DNA of 64,000 bases from Siphonodentalium dalli (Eukaryota > Mollusca > Scaphopoda > Gadilida > Siphonodentaliidae): the NCBI GenBank assembly GCA_032622095.1, contig CP136068.1:116297509-116361508 (forward strand), given 5' to 3'. Made by a program: the position numbers and the translations under genes. The notes below the pieces were generated by a model. That model worked only from the letters and a program-made list of their open reading frames with translations. It had not been told where the DNA came from and searched no databases. Of the stretch, positions 30,809 through 42,700 are shown one piece after another (position 1 is the stretch's first letter; each line of letters begins with the position of its first letter).

Positions 30809-31329
30809 TACTGTTAGTTTACCGCTAAACTATACTCCATTTTCCCAGAGGTAGTGAATAATCAACCTCAAGTTAACATTTTAATGATTTTTATTTTGCG
30901 GGCTTATTAGCAGGTGATAGCTTTTCTGTCACAGAAGACTGGCACGCTCGGGAATCACGTCGTAATCAAGTCAGTGAAAGCACCGGCATAGTAGCCAAAT
31001 AAAAATTAAGCGGATAAATGGATGTCGTACATGTATATTGGTTATCACAGCCGCGCAAAGCAGCTTGAGTGTGCCACGGTAAATTCGATGGACATTTGTC
31101 ATTAAACTGCGTCGAAGTTTTCTGCTAATTTTTCTTACGTTACGATCGAAAATAAGAGTTGTTCGGTCGTGGACGTGACAAACGGGGGGACGGGATGGAA
31201 TGCGGGACAGAATAACAATCTGAGGAATTAAGAGAGTTTGCAATTGCGTCGGATGGTCGATATCTCGAGGAACATACTGTAGCACGCTTATAATGAAAGT
31301 GGCTTACCAACTGGGCCTCGGATTCCAAA

Positions 31330-31480
31330 CCGTTGAATCCTATTATGTGTCGATAATGTGACTAAAATGTTCTCAATTTCAGCACATGGTCGACCCAAAA
31401 TGAGGCAATTCTAAGAAGATTATCTACCTAAAACAAGTTATATTAAAAGCAGATAATGTGCTGGTTTTCCCCAAGAACAG
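31330..31480. repeat. Dispersed repeat family X, short copy
   Basis: AAAATGAGGCAATTCTAAGA, AGATTATCTACCTAAAACA and AGCAGATAATGTGC match parts of 1400-1735 and 38298-38770. It lies between the two segmental duplicates. Confidence 0.65.
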
Positions 31481-31754
31481 GCTGAACTTCTAGATATAGT
31501 CTCATGTATACTATTCCGTTTTTGTCATCGAGATAACTTGGCACGGCCTTCATTTAACGGCATCGTCTCAGCTACATGTAAATAACAACCGCTACATATT
31601 TGTCAATTCACCGTGCATATCGTACTCTCCCCGGACTGACGAGTGGCCTGGTGATCAACCAATTAGACATTGACAAACAGGCGATGGACCTGGCAAATCA
31701 TTTTCAATGTATCGATAATAGACAGGCCACGTCACCTACGCTGACAGTGGGCCC

Positions 31755-32868
31755 ATCGGATTAGGTTCACCCCACTGGCTGGTGGCTGCAATAATACCTA
31801 TCCATTTAAAATATGGTACCACCCAGAATTGGGAGAGAACCGTTGGATTAGTCGTAAGTGTGCGGATTTCCTCCACCACTAAAATGGCAATGTCTTGAAA
31901 TGGCCTCAGTTGCTGAAAGCGACATTAAACCCCAAGCAATCAATCAGTCATATGACAGTGGTCATTATATAACGATAAACTACTCCAGGCTTGGGTTTGT
32001 TCTTCAAATCGGTTTAAATTGTTGCCGATATACCGCCACCCACTTATTCTATCCCACGTATTTTAAAGACTTGACGTTTTGACGCAATCAAACCACCATA
32101 ATTACAAATGTACGTTTACTACCCCACAACATAATTAGATCTGACCCATGATTCCATTAGCGTAGCAAACATCGTCTCTTAAAGGTCGTCCATGGTTCTA
32201 TAAGGCGGCAGATAATAGAGAGCGTGATTAATTATGAGCTTATATGCTCGCTTCCGACGTACTACTTATGGATGAATATTTTCGCGATCTCGTGGTGATT
32301 CGACTGATGGTGATTATAAGTATTTTCATTTCCCTTTGGCGTCTGAGCGGAACATTGGCTTAGATAACTGATTTGGCGTCACATTGGACAAAGCATCATT
32401 AGCGTTATACCATCTACACATAATACACACAATACTGTTAGTTTACCGCTAAACTATACTCCATTTCCCCAGAGGTAGTGAATAATCAGCCTCAAGTCAA
32501 CCTTTTAATGATTTTTATTTTGCGGGGTTATTAGCAGGTGATAGCTTTTATGTCACAGACGACTGGCACGCTCAGGAATCACGTCCTGATAAAGTCAGTG
32601 AAAACACCACATACCAAAAAATAATTATAAGCGGATAAATGGATGTCGTATATTACCGCAAAGCAGCTTGAGTGTGCCACGGTAAATTCGATGGACATTT
32701 GTTACCAAACTGCGTCGTAGTATTCGGCTCACTTTTCTTACGTTACGATCGAAGATAAGAGTTGTTCGATAGAGACGTGACAAACTGGGGGATGGGATGC
32801 AATGCGGAACAGAATGACAATCTGCGGAAGAGAGTTTGAAATTTCGTGGGACGGCCGATATCTCGATA
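31755..32868. repeat. Segmental duplication, copy B (uninterrupted)
   Basis: This is the insertion-free counterpart of 29130-31275, including its own (AATC)n-type tail at 31850-31945. It reveals the ancestral insertion sites in copy A. The two copies differ by scattered substitutions and small indels. Confidence 0.9.
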
Positions 32869-34369
32869 TATTAACCCCATTACTGACCGGATACCAGACG
32901 TGTCAGTATTCGGTCGACGACTGATCTTGGTGTACCATAAAATTGTCGAAATCAAGGCTGTGGAACAGCTGTAGAACTGCCCACAAGCAAACTTGGTATT
33001 AAAATGAAGTTTAGTATCTATTGCACAACAGAAATGTATTCTTTCCAGAGTTTGTTGTACATCTAGAGACCGATTAACGTACCCATGCGAAGGTACCACG
33101 AAAAATGGAAACTGCCTTCGAATTAATGTTTAGAATTTAGATTTCTCGATGAATACGCTAGCAAATAGCAAGTATTATATATCAAATGGCGCAGTGGAAT
33201 ACTACGCATTCGTTCTTCTATCTACAATTTGGTTGTGGTAATACGAATACTGACGCAGCGGACGCACAAACTCGGTTTATATCGACGCCGATGAAAAAAA
33301 CTGAAAATTGACTTAGTGTTTACAACAACAAGCTGATCTATTCCATATACATGTAATGGGTCGTATCGTATATAAAAATGTAGGATTAGTCACAAAGGAA
33401 TGTCATATATATTCACTTCTCAGTGAATTGTGACATAAATTCGCTCCAAGAACGAGCTCTTCATTTTCTCGTAAAATACATGTAGAATGGCCGACTGAAG
33501 CCGTTTTATCGTTCAATTAAGCCGTTCGTAGCCGGGCTGTCACCAACACAATACATACACCATGTATCAGAAGACGCCATAAATGTGTATTTCTATGGAT
33601 CAAAGTTTTTGTCCGTATAATAGCCCCTTCTGAGCTATCTTTTTTTGGTAATTGGCTTGCGTTTGGTTGTAACATTAACGATACATATCAAGGTTATCAG
33701 GAAAGGGCGGTTACAGAAAATATCGTATCAACCAAGTAATGATACACCAAAAATATCTGGGTGGTCAGGCTGGAAATTTTACCCCCTCCATACGATGACC
33801 ATGGTCTGATACGTGATTCTAAGGAGTTATTTTAGGCCATCCGCGGTATCAGAAACGACATGGCCGTTATGTTTGCGAAATAGTTGTCTGCTGTTTTCAG
33901 TGTTCAACCTTCCGCTCCGATCAGTTCTCACTGAGTTCAGTAAGTCGTTCAACTCGGAACTAACGTGTATATAGTACGTATATAATACATGTATCAGCAC
34001 TTCGAGTATTCGTCGACCTGCATTGACACAGGCAAAGGAATAATGGCTGGGCTTAATTTGGTGCATTCATATTACAATGCTACTTCAATCGGAACGCGTG
34101 CGATTTGGGAAGGTGTGCTCTGCTGCCATGGTCCATCAGCCAGCGATGGTATCCACTCCCGATAGGCGCGGATATTTGAACCAATAAAAGTGGTCATACT
34201 CGGCATACTTTTATTTTAATCATATTTCAATTGTAATATAATACAAAGTGGTTGGGACACAAGTTACAAAACTTAATGAACCCCTCTCTTGTATACATTG
34301 TTACAAACATATTTTAACAAAGTGGCACTCTGTGTCTTGTTAGAATCATTCCCATTCAAAGGCAGCTAG
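32869..34369. other. Unassigned stretch
   Basis: No gene, inverted repeat or tandem repeat recognised. It starts with TTAACCCCATTACTGACCGG, which resembles a piggyBac-type end after TTAA (32873), but no matching right end was found. Confidence 0.4.
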
Positions 34370-35340
34370 CTTCATTTGAGGAAATTAGTTTTCCTCGCAG
34401 ATCTAATCCACTTTCCTGCTACATGGGATATTTCTCTTCGTGTATTTGTTATATAAGCTCTACCACTGTACCTTGTTCGGAGTGAAATCCACAGGATTCG
34501 TTTCTGATATCATCGATATTCTTAAAATCTATTATCTCGACTCTCACCTTAACCATTTTCTGTCAAGTGGATTCTTCATGACGAAAGCCAGTTGGAAACG
34601 TCTCACAAAAAACAAAGGTCAAGAAGCATCATTTTACAGACTGGTTGTCATCCGTTGCTAGTGCAAATAATCAGATGCGGGTTCTTCAGCATGTGGACCC
34701 GCTGTCATCATGGAGTATCTGGAAACTCCTGGCAGATCATCCAGAAAAATCTCAGGAGATGAAAAATCTGGCAGAGCTTCTCAACCGAACACTTTTCACC
34801 AACAAATCTAAATGTAAACTGTGGGTATATATATATGACAATGAAATCGAAGACATCACTACTTCTGTCATGCATGCTCTAAGATACCATTACTGGTGCA
34901 TGATTATAGACCGTTTCGACACGGACACGTCGTCAATTTAGACTCTCTGCATCAAGACCATTTCCATGCGATCCTACTCGGGGTAGCATTTGGTCGCCAA
35001 ATTCTTCGCGGATTTTTGTGGAACGACTTCAATCTTGCTTCTACAGTATTCCTCTTCACGTGCATACAATCAATCCGCCCAAGTTAACTGATGGGTGTTG
35101 CTAGCCCATATGGATGCGAGTGATTTGTCAAAACTTTTAGGATAATCGCCGGTTCTTCGACGTCTGAACACGCTGAACTGTCTCTATATTTTCTGTTCCT
35201 CAATTGCAAAAATATGTATATTTTTTTAAACGTACAATACATTATAGGCTATATAAAATTATGTGGCCATACGCATAATACACTTGTATTTGTATATTCG
35301 TCTGTATTGGAGGTAAATAAATAAATAAAATCATATCATT
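34370..35340 (+). pseudogene. LINE C-terminal remnant with (AAAT)n tail
   Basis: Broken frames from 34440 give SHLNHFLSSGFFMTKASWKR with LTKNKGQ, then ANNQMRVLQHVDPLSSWSIW, then KCKLWVYIYDNEIEDITTSV and DSLHQDHFHAILLG. Such a series (WKRxxK, the RxLHxSLxPxSxW-type block, a cysteine-poor knuckle and an ILLG segment before the stop) is typical of the region after the reverse transcriptase in CR1/Jockey-type LINEs. The frames shift at about 34640 and 34900. After the stop, a roughly 250-bp 3' UTR ends GGAGGTAAATAAATAAATAAA. No reverse transcriptase is left. The tail resembles the one near 940. Confidence 0.65.
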
Positions 35341-36009
35341 CAGACAGGATGATGGGAGGTGTTGGTAGGTACTGACGTCGAGTGTGCTTATTAAGACGAA
35401 ACATATGTATTACATAATAATTAAGTTAATTTCCGTTGTAAAATCGTTTAGTATCTTATTTCCATTGTCAAATAATTTCGTCTCCACAATAAAATAGTTG
35501 AATAGTTTTATAGTTAGTTTTGCATGGGTGTTCGGGATGTCAGAAAGTAATGCATGCATATGTGTTAGTTCAAGTCCTTCTCTATGTAGCGAATGATAGA
35601 TCTCTATTCGTTCAGACTGGTATATAGCAGGAACACACGAACAAATAATGATAGACATCTAAGAACTGATTGCCGCATGTGCAGCGCTCTTTAAACACAC
35701 TTTTAAATTTTCAGTTATTTCGTCAATCAAACCTCGCCTGCTACGTGTTATTGCGATTTAATATCAATCGATATCTAATCATAAACTCGGACGACTAAGT
35801 ATCTTTCGCTATCCAATCGTGTGCGTTTTGCCTGGACCAAGTGATAGAAGCGATTATAAAGCCCAATAATCCCAAATAATAGCCTCGAACGCACATACAT
35901 CACATGTTTCAGCCAAGCACGTGCCGCTGACCGACAGTGTCAACCAATGCTGCGACCAATTAGGACTTCCGATGTGCTGTCGTCGACTGTTTTTATGTAT
36001 GCTTATCAT
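35341..36009. other. Unassigned stretch
   Basis: No gene or repeat recognised. The last part could be the body of the SINE described next. Confidence 0.35.
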
Positions 36010-36180
36010 GCGACTTAATGAACATAAGCCTTCCGAAAAGAATGTGTTACGCATAATTAACCATGTTGGCCATTCATCAGGGGAGCTTATCCGTAGCTGA
36101 GATTCGACCCGGTAATTCAATTTCGGACATTCGCCTTATTTGTGTTGACCATCGCACCACAGCTGACTGAACTTACGGCC
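36010..36180 (-). mobile_element. tRNA-like SINE head
   Basis: On the minus strand, CTGTGGTGCGATGGTCAACA (near 36163-36144) resembles an RNA polymerase III A box. GGGTCGAATCTC (near 36111-36100) resembles a B box, with tRNA-like spacing of about 50 bp. Together they suggest a tRNA-derived promoter as in SINEs. A real tRNA is unlikely because the acceptor and anticodon arms do not pair well by eye. The SINE 3' end is not identified. Confidence 0.45.
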
Positions 36181-36395
36181 TACATTACCGGATTAAATGA
36201 TCGTCATTCAGGTTCCATGTTCCGGAGATTGATTAGCCGTCAATCACACAAACATGTAGAATGGGATCTGAATGGATAATCTGGCCTTCTCTTAATAACA
36301 GGCTATGTTATACGAACTGTACACAGAACGGTGGACGTAAGTGTATGCAGCTGATAACAATACATAGATGAAGGGACCAACAGTTTCCTCTACTA

Positions 36396-36468
36396 GATAC
36401 TGAGGATGGAATGATTCGTCGCATTTTGATTAAATCAAAATGCGACGAATCATTCGATCCTCAGTATC
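36396..36468. repeat. Near-perfect hairpin palindrome, 36-bp arms
   Basis: GATACTGAGGATGGAATGAT…CATTTTGATT is followed without a loop by AAATCAAAATG…CGATCCTCAGTATC. There is one mismatch region near the outer third. Confidence 0.93.
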
Positions 36469-36979
36469 GAACTGAACCTAAAAGATCGTCAAATATCCGA
36501 AGGCACAAATCATTCAATTTATAAATCGGAAATATGCCGCATAAATAATTTAATATATAGTTGGCCGAAATGTAAGAAAAAAACTATGAGGAAATTGGTT
36601 AAATGGCAGAAGGATCACATTCGTGGTATACGTTGTATTCAATCAACGGCTGGAAACGCAAATAGGGTAATTCCGGTCCAGTAAGTTGGCAATGGGTTAA
36701 GATGTCACGCCATCCTTGCAGCCAATGAGCGGGCATATAGGGCTGAATGCATCAGTCCACATGGTACAACTCATGTGTATAAGCCCAATTTCGGTTAATC
36801 AAAGGTGATGGAATGGACACGGCCATGTTTTAAGTCGGATAATAGCGTCAAACTGTACACTATGTCTGCGAGTGGAACTATCTCTGTCTGTGCATGGCCT
36901 CGGACGATCACTTCGCTGAAATAATGCACAATGTTCAGCCGTTATCATATACCAACATATCCTTGTTCAAATAGGTTCA
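36469..36979. other. Unassigned stretch
   Basis: No feature recognised. Confidence 0.4.
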
Positions 36980-37185
36980 TACAGTAATGCCCTAATTAAT
37001 CGACCCCTTAACCACAGCAGAATTATGGGTAACTTTTCAGGATTTAGTCGGAAATATGGCTTGTTGCCATTCATCTCGGGGAGAGCTTTCCGATGAATTG
37101 CAACAAGCCACTTTTTCCGACTAAATCCTGAAAAGTTACCCATAATTCTGCTGTTAAGGGGTCGATTACTTAGGGAATTACTGTA
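36980..37185. mobile_element. TA-flanked foldback, Tc1/mariner-like (copy 1)
   Basis: TA at 36980-36981 and 37184-37185. The ends are CAGTAATGCCCTAATTAATC and, inverted, CAGTAATTCCCTAAGTAATC. The arms continue through GACCCCTTAAC, GCAGAATTATGGGTAAC and TTTTCAGGATTTAGTCGG to a loop near 37078. A second copy is at 54154-54345. TA duplication and CAGT ends fit a Tc1/mariner/pogo enzyme in trans. Confidence 0.85.
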
Positions 37186-37603
37186 TATACCTAAATAAGC
37201 TCATATAGGACTTATACCCGTTAGTTTGTCGAATGGCGCATACCACAGTGAAAATACATTGGGAAAGGGGCGCATGTAAGTTGTGAAAACTTGTGCCCCG
37301 ATCCCTCTTGTAATATTATATTACAATACAAATATGTTTAAAAAAAATCACATTATAAAGAGTTTTCATCTGGTACGCCGTGTCGATGAAAAAAGTAGAT
37401 TAAATAGTGCCTATATGAGCTTATTTCGAATTGAAATAAGCTCGAATGCGACTGTTTTGATCGTGTCCCATTTAGGATCACATAGAGCTTAATTCAGTTT
37501 CAAATAATCCCCATATGAGCTTATTTCGTGTGTTCTAAATAAGTTATACATGAGCTTATTTACGAGAGAACAGGCTGAATATACATGTAATTACTTTTTA
37601 GTC
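37186..37603. repeat. Scattered ATGAGCTTATTT words
   Basis: ATGAGCTTATTT or its complement occurs at about 37195, 37414, 37427 (inverted), 37516 and 37550. The GAGCTTATTTCGAATTGAAATAAGCTC pair around 37416-37443 is a perfect small hairpin. Other occurrences of the word lie at 58640. No gene seen. Confidence 0.6.
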
Positions 37604-37660
37604 TTAAAGGGGTACTGTACGTTCAATAAATTGCCGGTGATAACAACGATCTAATATCGA
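37604..37660. mobile_element. Solitary end of a TTAA foldback (AGGGGTACTGTA)
   Basis: TTAA at 37604 followed by AGGGGTACTGTAC matches the end of the element at 41110-41442. No partner end was found downstream, so this is a truncated copy or a longer element whose other end has decayed. Confidence 0.5.
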
Positions 37661-38297
37661 TAATATATAGAAAACTAAGTAATTTGAGTCGAAGATGTAT
37701 TCGGTAAACATTCAGGTTAATAGGTTATCTTAAAATCAAAGTTAATAATTTGATATAAATTTAATTTATAGCTGCACCAGTCTGTGACGTCAAACGCGCC
37801 CTTTTCGGTATTGTTTTCAAACGATAATCTTGCATTTCCACAACTACCCCATTTACTGCACAAAAATCAGCAGCATAAAAATACCCAGACCCCTTCCATA
37901 ACATCGGGACCCCACCATACTCTTCCTGGACATCCAAACATGCATGATCGCCATATTTACGTAGGCTATGATTTTATGTTCCCGCTTAGGGATATTTCCC
38001 TCAATGATAATCAACCAATCAGCAGCCAGATTTTGTTTTATGCTGACTCGAGTTTCAAGAAGCATAACTCTATATAATTAGTTGCTTGTAACCAATAGGT
38101 CCATACGTAGGGAGTCGATAGATTACTAAAATGAGTAGATTACACACTAAATACACGTTTTTGACATTTTTAATAGGTGATACTGTCTTTTTCGAGTCGC
38201 AGATACCAATCGCTGCCGTATACTGTTTCAGGACAAACGTCAATATTTGCAAGAGTGTTCACCGTAGATCTCCATATGTGCAAGAGAAGTAACTAGC

Positions 38298-38770
38298 TGT
38301 CATTTGCACATTATCGACTCAAAATGTGGCGATTCTAAGCGGATTATATACCTAAAAGTTCTTTATAAGCAGATTATGTGCGCAGTATCGGGAGAACAGG
38401 TTGGTAATTTAAGTCTGCTCTCCCGAAAATCCGCACATTATCTGTTTACAATAGAACATATTTTAGGTTCATAATCTGCTGATAATCGTCAAATTTTTGA
38501 GTTGATAATTTGCCGAAATGAGAGCGTTTTAGTCACACTATCGACTCCCAATGACACAATGAGGCAATTCTAAGCATATTATGTGCGGACAATGACACCT
38601 TTAACCCAACTCATCACATTTCAGGTATCCGCTCTTTAACTAGTGTTTTCACTGTGGCCCGCGCCATAAAACGAAATAACGGACATGACTCCATTATCTG
38701 CTTATTTCATAATCAAACAATCACATTATGTACCTAATTCACTTTATAGGTCGATTATGTTGGAGGATAT
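38298..38770. repeat. Dispersed repeat family X with inverted halves
   Basis: 38298-38403 and 38412-38517 are inverted relative to each other (CACATTATCGACTCAAAAT, GATTATATACCTAAAA, GGGAGAACAG and their complements). The part from about 38440 then continues as a direct match to 1400-1735. This suggests that two copies inserted head to head, or that the full element has long inverted ends and 1400-1735 is a truncated copy. Confidence 0.75.
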
Positions 38771-38978
38771 ATTGATCATTTCACCCGATAAAGGCCAATA
38801 TAATGGCAGAAATCTCGTGCGATTAAATCATAAGTCTCAATGTGTATCTTAAATATTATTCAGTAATATAGTAGAACAGTCTTGTGCGGCAATATAATTA
38901 ATGGAGCGCAAGCGACGAACAGCTCCACTTGTTCAGACGGTGTATGAAAACTGGTATATGTGTATCTTTCAATTTCCT

Positions 38979-40568
38979 TTAACCCTTTGAACCCGACTGG
39001 TCGCAAAAGCGGCCAGCCAGAAAACTTTCACACACCCGACTGGTCGCAAGAGCGGCCAGCATCATTCAGTGACATCATAAACCTATGTAGCATGTGTATA
39101 CATGTTATAACCATTGGTATATCCACTTATATCTATGTAAATGATCCCAAGGAACTTCAGCAGTTCCATGGGTGCATGTGTATGAGTTTGTTGCCGACTA
39201 GTTGGGGTAGAAAAACACGCGCATGCGCACAGCGCAGAATTCAACAAACGTAAATTATTTGAAGCGATTCGGGTAAAGCTCTACATTGTTGCGCGGTTCG
39301 CAGGATTGTAGAAAGACACCATTTCGATCACTCGTTATGGTTTAAATTAGTATTGAATACATAACCAGTGCTATGTTCTGTCATATGTGAGGAAGGCGCA
39401 CGCAGTTTCTTATTTGAGTCGATTTGTTTCGCGCATGCGCATAGGATAAAATGATAAATGTATGGATTTTTGTGAAATGATACAATCACATCAAGGATCT
39501 CCATAGTACATAAATTTGCGTTATACAGCTGCACGTTTTGACATTGCACCAAAGTAGTATTGTGGAAATGGGTTGCATGGTCACAATACCATCTAGTCCG
39601 ATCTACTCGCGCGTGCACATTACAAACACGTGGTCAAATCGTGCATTATTGAGCAATTATGCAAAGTTTAAGACTCGTGGCACCATTTGAACATCACCGT
39701 GCCTTTTAGGCGATTTCTAAAACGGGACGTAATGCCATTGAATGCACAGGGAAGTGGTGTCATTCGATCACTTGGGCTGTATGCTTAGCAACCATTGATA
39801 CCGTTAAATACAAACTACATGTAGGTTCAACCTTCTGACCTGATGTATCTCCAGTTTCACAATAGGGTATTGACTGCATAGAAAATGCCGTTTCTTAGCG
39901 CGGAATTATACGACGCTATAAGCTATAATTGCATTATACTTCCAGTTCCGGGTAGTTGCTTAGAAACCGTTACAAGGGAGTGATCGTGTGGCAAAGTATA
40001 CCGTTCTAAACAAAATACACAGTGGCCCATGGGAAAATACCTGTAAAATTTCAGACCTATAGCACCATTTGAACATAACCATCAGCATGTTCATGCCAAG
40101 AATGTCTAAATTTGGGCATAATACAATTGGATTCACAGGGCAATGGTGTGGTGTCATTCGATCATTTGGGGTATTTGCTTAGCAACAGTTGCTACCCTTA
40201 AATACAAGTTATGATCAGACTTCTGGCCAGATATATCTCAAATTTCACAATAGGGTGTTGACTGCATCAAAAACGCCATTTCCTTGGGCTGAATTACGAC
40301 CGTAAAAGCTATAATTGTATTTTACTTTAAATATCGGGTAGATGCATAGCAACCGTTACCAGGGAGTGACCACTTGGCAATGTAGTAACCAGATCGTAAA
40401 ATAATCAGTGGTCCATGGGGAACATACATCTAAAGTTTCAGAAATGTGACACCACTTGAACATAAACAACACCATACATCTAAACACTGGCCAAAATATA
40501 AAAAATACCACTGAGAGCCCAGGGTCAGGGTGTCGATCGTTGTGGGGAGCCAGGGTTCAAAGGGTTAA
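38979..40568. mobile_element. piggyBac-like non-autonomous element, 1.6 kb
   Basis: TTAA at 38979-38982 and 40565-40568. The ends are CCCTTTGAACCC and the exact inverse GGGTTCAAAGGG. The left part carries CCCGACTGGTCGCAARAGCGG twice (about 38993 and 39028). The right half consists of tandem units of about 385 bp. Frames inside are short and none shows a transposase motif, so it is non-autonomous. Its right TTAA is shared with the next element. Confidence 0.85.
39665..40475. repeat. Tandem ~385-bp units inside the piggyBac-like element
   Basis: Two units begin near 39750 and 40134. They share CACAGGG-A-TGGTG, GTCATTCGATCA-TTGGG, TGCTTAGCAAC, TTTCACAATAGGGT, GACTGCAT, GCTATAATTG and CACCA-TTGAACATAA. 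A partial unit precedes them. Confidence 0.85.
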
Positions 40569-41089
40569 AGGCAAGGGCGGTGTTCGTTGCAGAAATATTC
40601 ATATGTGTTCATATCGCCATCAACAGAAGGAATATTAAAATATATATAGTTTTGTTCATATGCCAAACATAATCAGAGCGTAAATAGTATATCGTCGTCA
40701 AGACGTACCATGGTGTACGTAAACAAGAGCCTGCTCATGTTACAGAAGTTGTGCTTCTGTTTACACAACACAGCGCAATTCTATTGGTTAATCACACAAA
40801 ATTATATGAACGCTCTTTATTATTTCCATATCACGAAAACAGTAACAAATAACGCTCTTTATGTTTACCATAACCGGATCTAAACAAAAGCCAGGCAACG
40901 TAACGTTTTTTGCTTTTGTTTACATAACAAAGGAAAACAATTGACAATAACATACTGTTTATGCCATATGTCTGATTGGTATAAGAACAAAGTATGTCTA
41001 TATTTTACTATTCTTTCTGTTTATGGCGGTTTTTGACGGAGATGGATATTTTAACAGCATCCCACCGCCAACACCGCCAGTATCTTTAA
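40565..41089. mobile_element. TTAA-flanked MITE, family K (copy 2)
   Basis: TTAA at 40565-40568 and 41086-41089. The left end is AGGCAAGGGCGGTG and the right end reads inward as AGATACTGGCGGTG. The interior shares GAACGCTCTTTATTATTTCC, AATAACGCTCTTTATGTTTA, TTTGTTTACATAACAA and TTTATGGCGGTTTTTGACGG with copies 1 and 3. Confidence 0.87.
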
Positions 41090-41109
41090 AATAAATATTA
41101 TTACCTTCC

Positions 41110-41442
41110 TTAAAAGGTGTACTGTACACTAAATATGGTCATTTATGGGACCATCTCATATTATACTCAACGTAATAAATATATGCAACAAATGAATGAA
41201 TTTGAGCCATGGATTATTGAAAAATACACTCATGTGTTCTATCAACGGTGCAAACAACATGGTAATTATAATAGTCATAAATTCATTAGAATTACCATGT
41301 TGTTTGCATCGTTCATAGAGCACATGAGTGTATTTTGCACTAATCCATGGCTCAAATTCATTCATTTGTTGCATATATGCTATTGAGTATAAAAGGAGAC
41401 GTTATCATAAATGGCCGGATTTAGTATACAGTACCCCTTTAA
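41110..41442. mobile_element. TTAA-flanked foldback element
   Basis: TTAA at 41110-41113 and 41439-41442. The ends are AAGGTGTACTGTA and AGGGGTACTGTA. The two arms are about 150 bp each and nearly identical, so the whole 333-bp element is one hairpin with a loop near 41275. Open frames on both strands (shared MQQMNEFEPWI) are symmetry artefacts. Another arm begins at 63901. Confidence 0.9.
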
Positions 41443-42149
41443 GGATCAGGGAACCTCACTTCATATGAACAGAACCACAGGTTTATCGTGAGAATAGGCA
41501 ACTTGAAATTATTTGCTGCAAAATATGTATTTTTTGGGGATTCACTTAACTTATCGTCACTTTTATTGATGAATGGGTGATAATTTTAGTGGAAGAATAG
41601 CAAATTTGATAATTATTTGAAAAGTTAGTCCGAGCACATGTTTACAGGATTTTCAAGGTAAATGTATTGTTTTTGTTATTCAATTGCCGTCTGCAATGTG
41701 TGTTCTGCATCTTTTACAGATGGCCAACTGGTGTGCAATTAATTGTAAATTTTAGATGGACAAAAACGTTTTTCCAGTGTGATACGAGATATGAGGACCC
41801 CCTTCCTCCCTTAAATTGCGCTTTATTTATACCGCGCGGTCAGGGACTTGGCTAGAGGGTCTCCGTTGGCGGGGTGTCCACCTTGGGGAATTCGAATTGT
41901 ACCCCTTGAATCAGACCAAAGACAAGGTTTTGTATAATTCCATTTGCACCCCCCCCCCCTTGAATCACAGGGTTTTACATCATTCCATTTTCATTTGCAC
42001 TCCCCCTTGAATCAGTCCAAACAAATGTTTTGCATAATTCTACCCCCCCCCTTGCACCTAAGTGTTCAGGCCTAATAGCCTATTCATAAACCATGGTTCT
42101 ATCAACCCGGTAATGATAATATTCACAAATCCTAACATCTATAGTGGTA
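41443..42149. other. Unassigned, with C-run/TTGAATCA repeats
   Basis: CATTTGCAC, a C-run and CTTGAATCA recur three times between about 41895 and 42050 with a spacing of 50-60 bp, a degenerate tandem repeat. No gene recognised. Confidence 0.55.
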
Positions 42150-42700
42150 TAACTGCGGACAAACGCACACGATTATTGGCAAGAGACCAGGACGACCATG
42201 TTTGTCCACCTTATGTGAGACAATTTTGAAAACTAAACAAGAAAATCGCAAAATCCTAGCATCTGGACTGACCTCAAGTTTCCTAGTGTTGGAATTTCAG
42301 ACCTCATACTCTTAGGTAGGAAATGTTCCAACTTATGACCATTTCAGTCCACAATTTTGACCAAATGTCGTAAGATATTGTTTTCCTAAACTAATTAGCA
42401 GTTTTGTATTGGCCACCGGTGAGGGATCAGGACACACCGGGTCGACCGTGGTTTCGCCCGGTGTGCGAAAATTTTGAAATTTGAACAAGAAAATCGCAAA
42501 ATCCTAACATCTGGACTAATCTCAAGCCTTCCTGAGTTGGAAATTTCCAACTGATGACAATTCCAGTGGCAGTTTTGACCAAATGTAGGACAATATTATT
42601 TTTTTAAATTAACTAGCAGTTTTTTACTGGCCACGGGGGAGGGACCAGGACCCAAACTTTCCAAGTGTTGGAAATTTCCAACCTGATGGCTATTTTCCAA
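42150..42700 (+). repeat. Repeat family Z, two tandem units (248-bp period)
   Basis: ACAAGAAAATCGCAAAATCC, TA-CATCTGGACT, TCCAACT, GATGAC/TATGACCATT and GGCCAC-GG-GAGGGA recur at a spacing of 248 bp. An inverted relative is at 28830-29110. Confidence 0.8.

Larger units (their letters stand above)
29130..31275. repeat. Segmental duplication, copy A (with two insertions)
   Basis: Matches 31755-32868 in the same orientation. Shared blocks include ACGATAAACTACTCCAGGCT, GTACGTTTACTACCCCA, GATCTGACCCATGATTCC, TTAGCGTTATACCATCTACA, ACTGTTAGTTTACCGCTAAA, ATTTTGCGGG-TTATTAGCAG and GTGCCACGGTAAATTCGATG. Copy A is about 1 kb longer because of the insertions at 29678-30320 and 30456-30808. Confidence 0.9.

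Noticed and set aside
32873-32910. piggyBac-type left end (TTAA followed by CCCC)
   Set aside because: No matching inverted end with TTAA was found within several kilobases.
36097-36170. Functional tRNA gene on the minus strand
   Set aside because: The A- and B-box-like words are correctly spaced but the acceptor and anticodon stems do not pair; a SINE head is more likely.
41117-41386. 89-codon open frame with a near-identical 72-codon frame on the opposite strand
   Set aside because: Both are produced by the symmetry of the TTAA foldback; the shared MQQMNEFEPWI peptide comes from the two arms.
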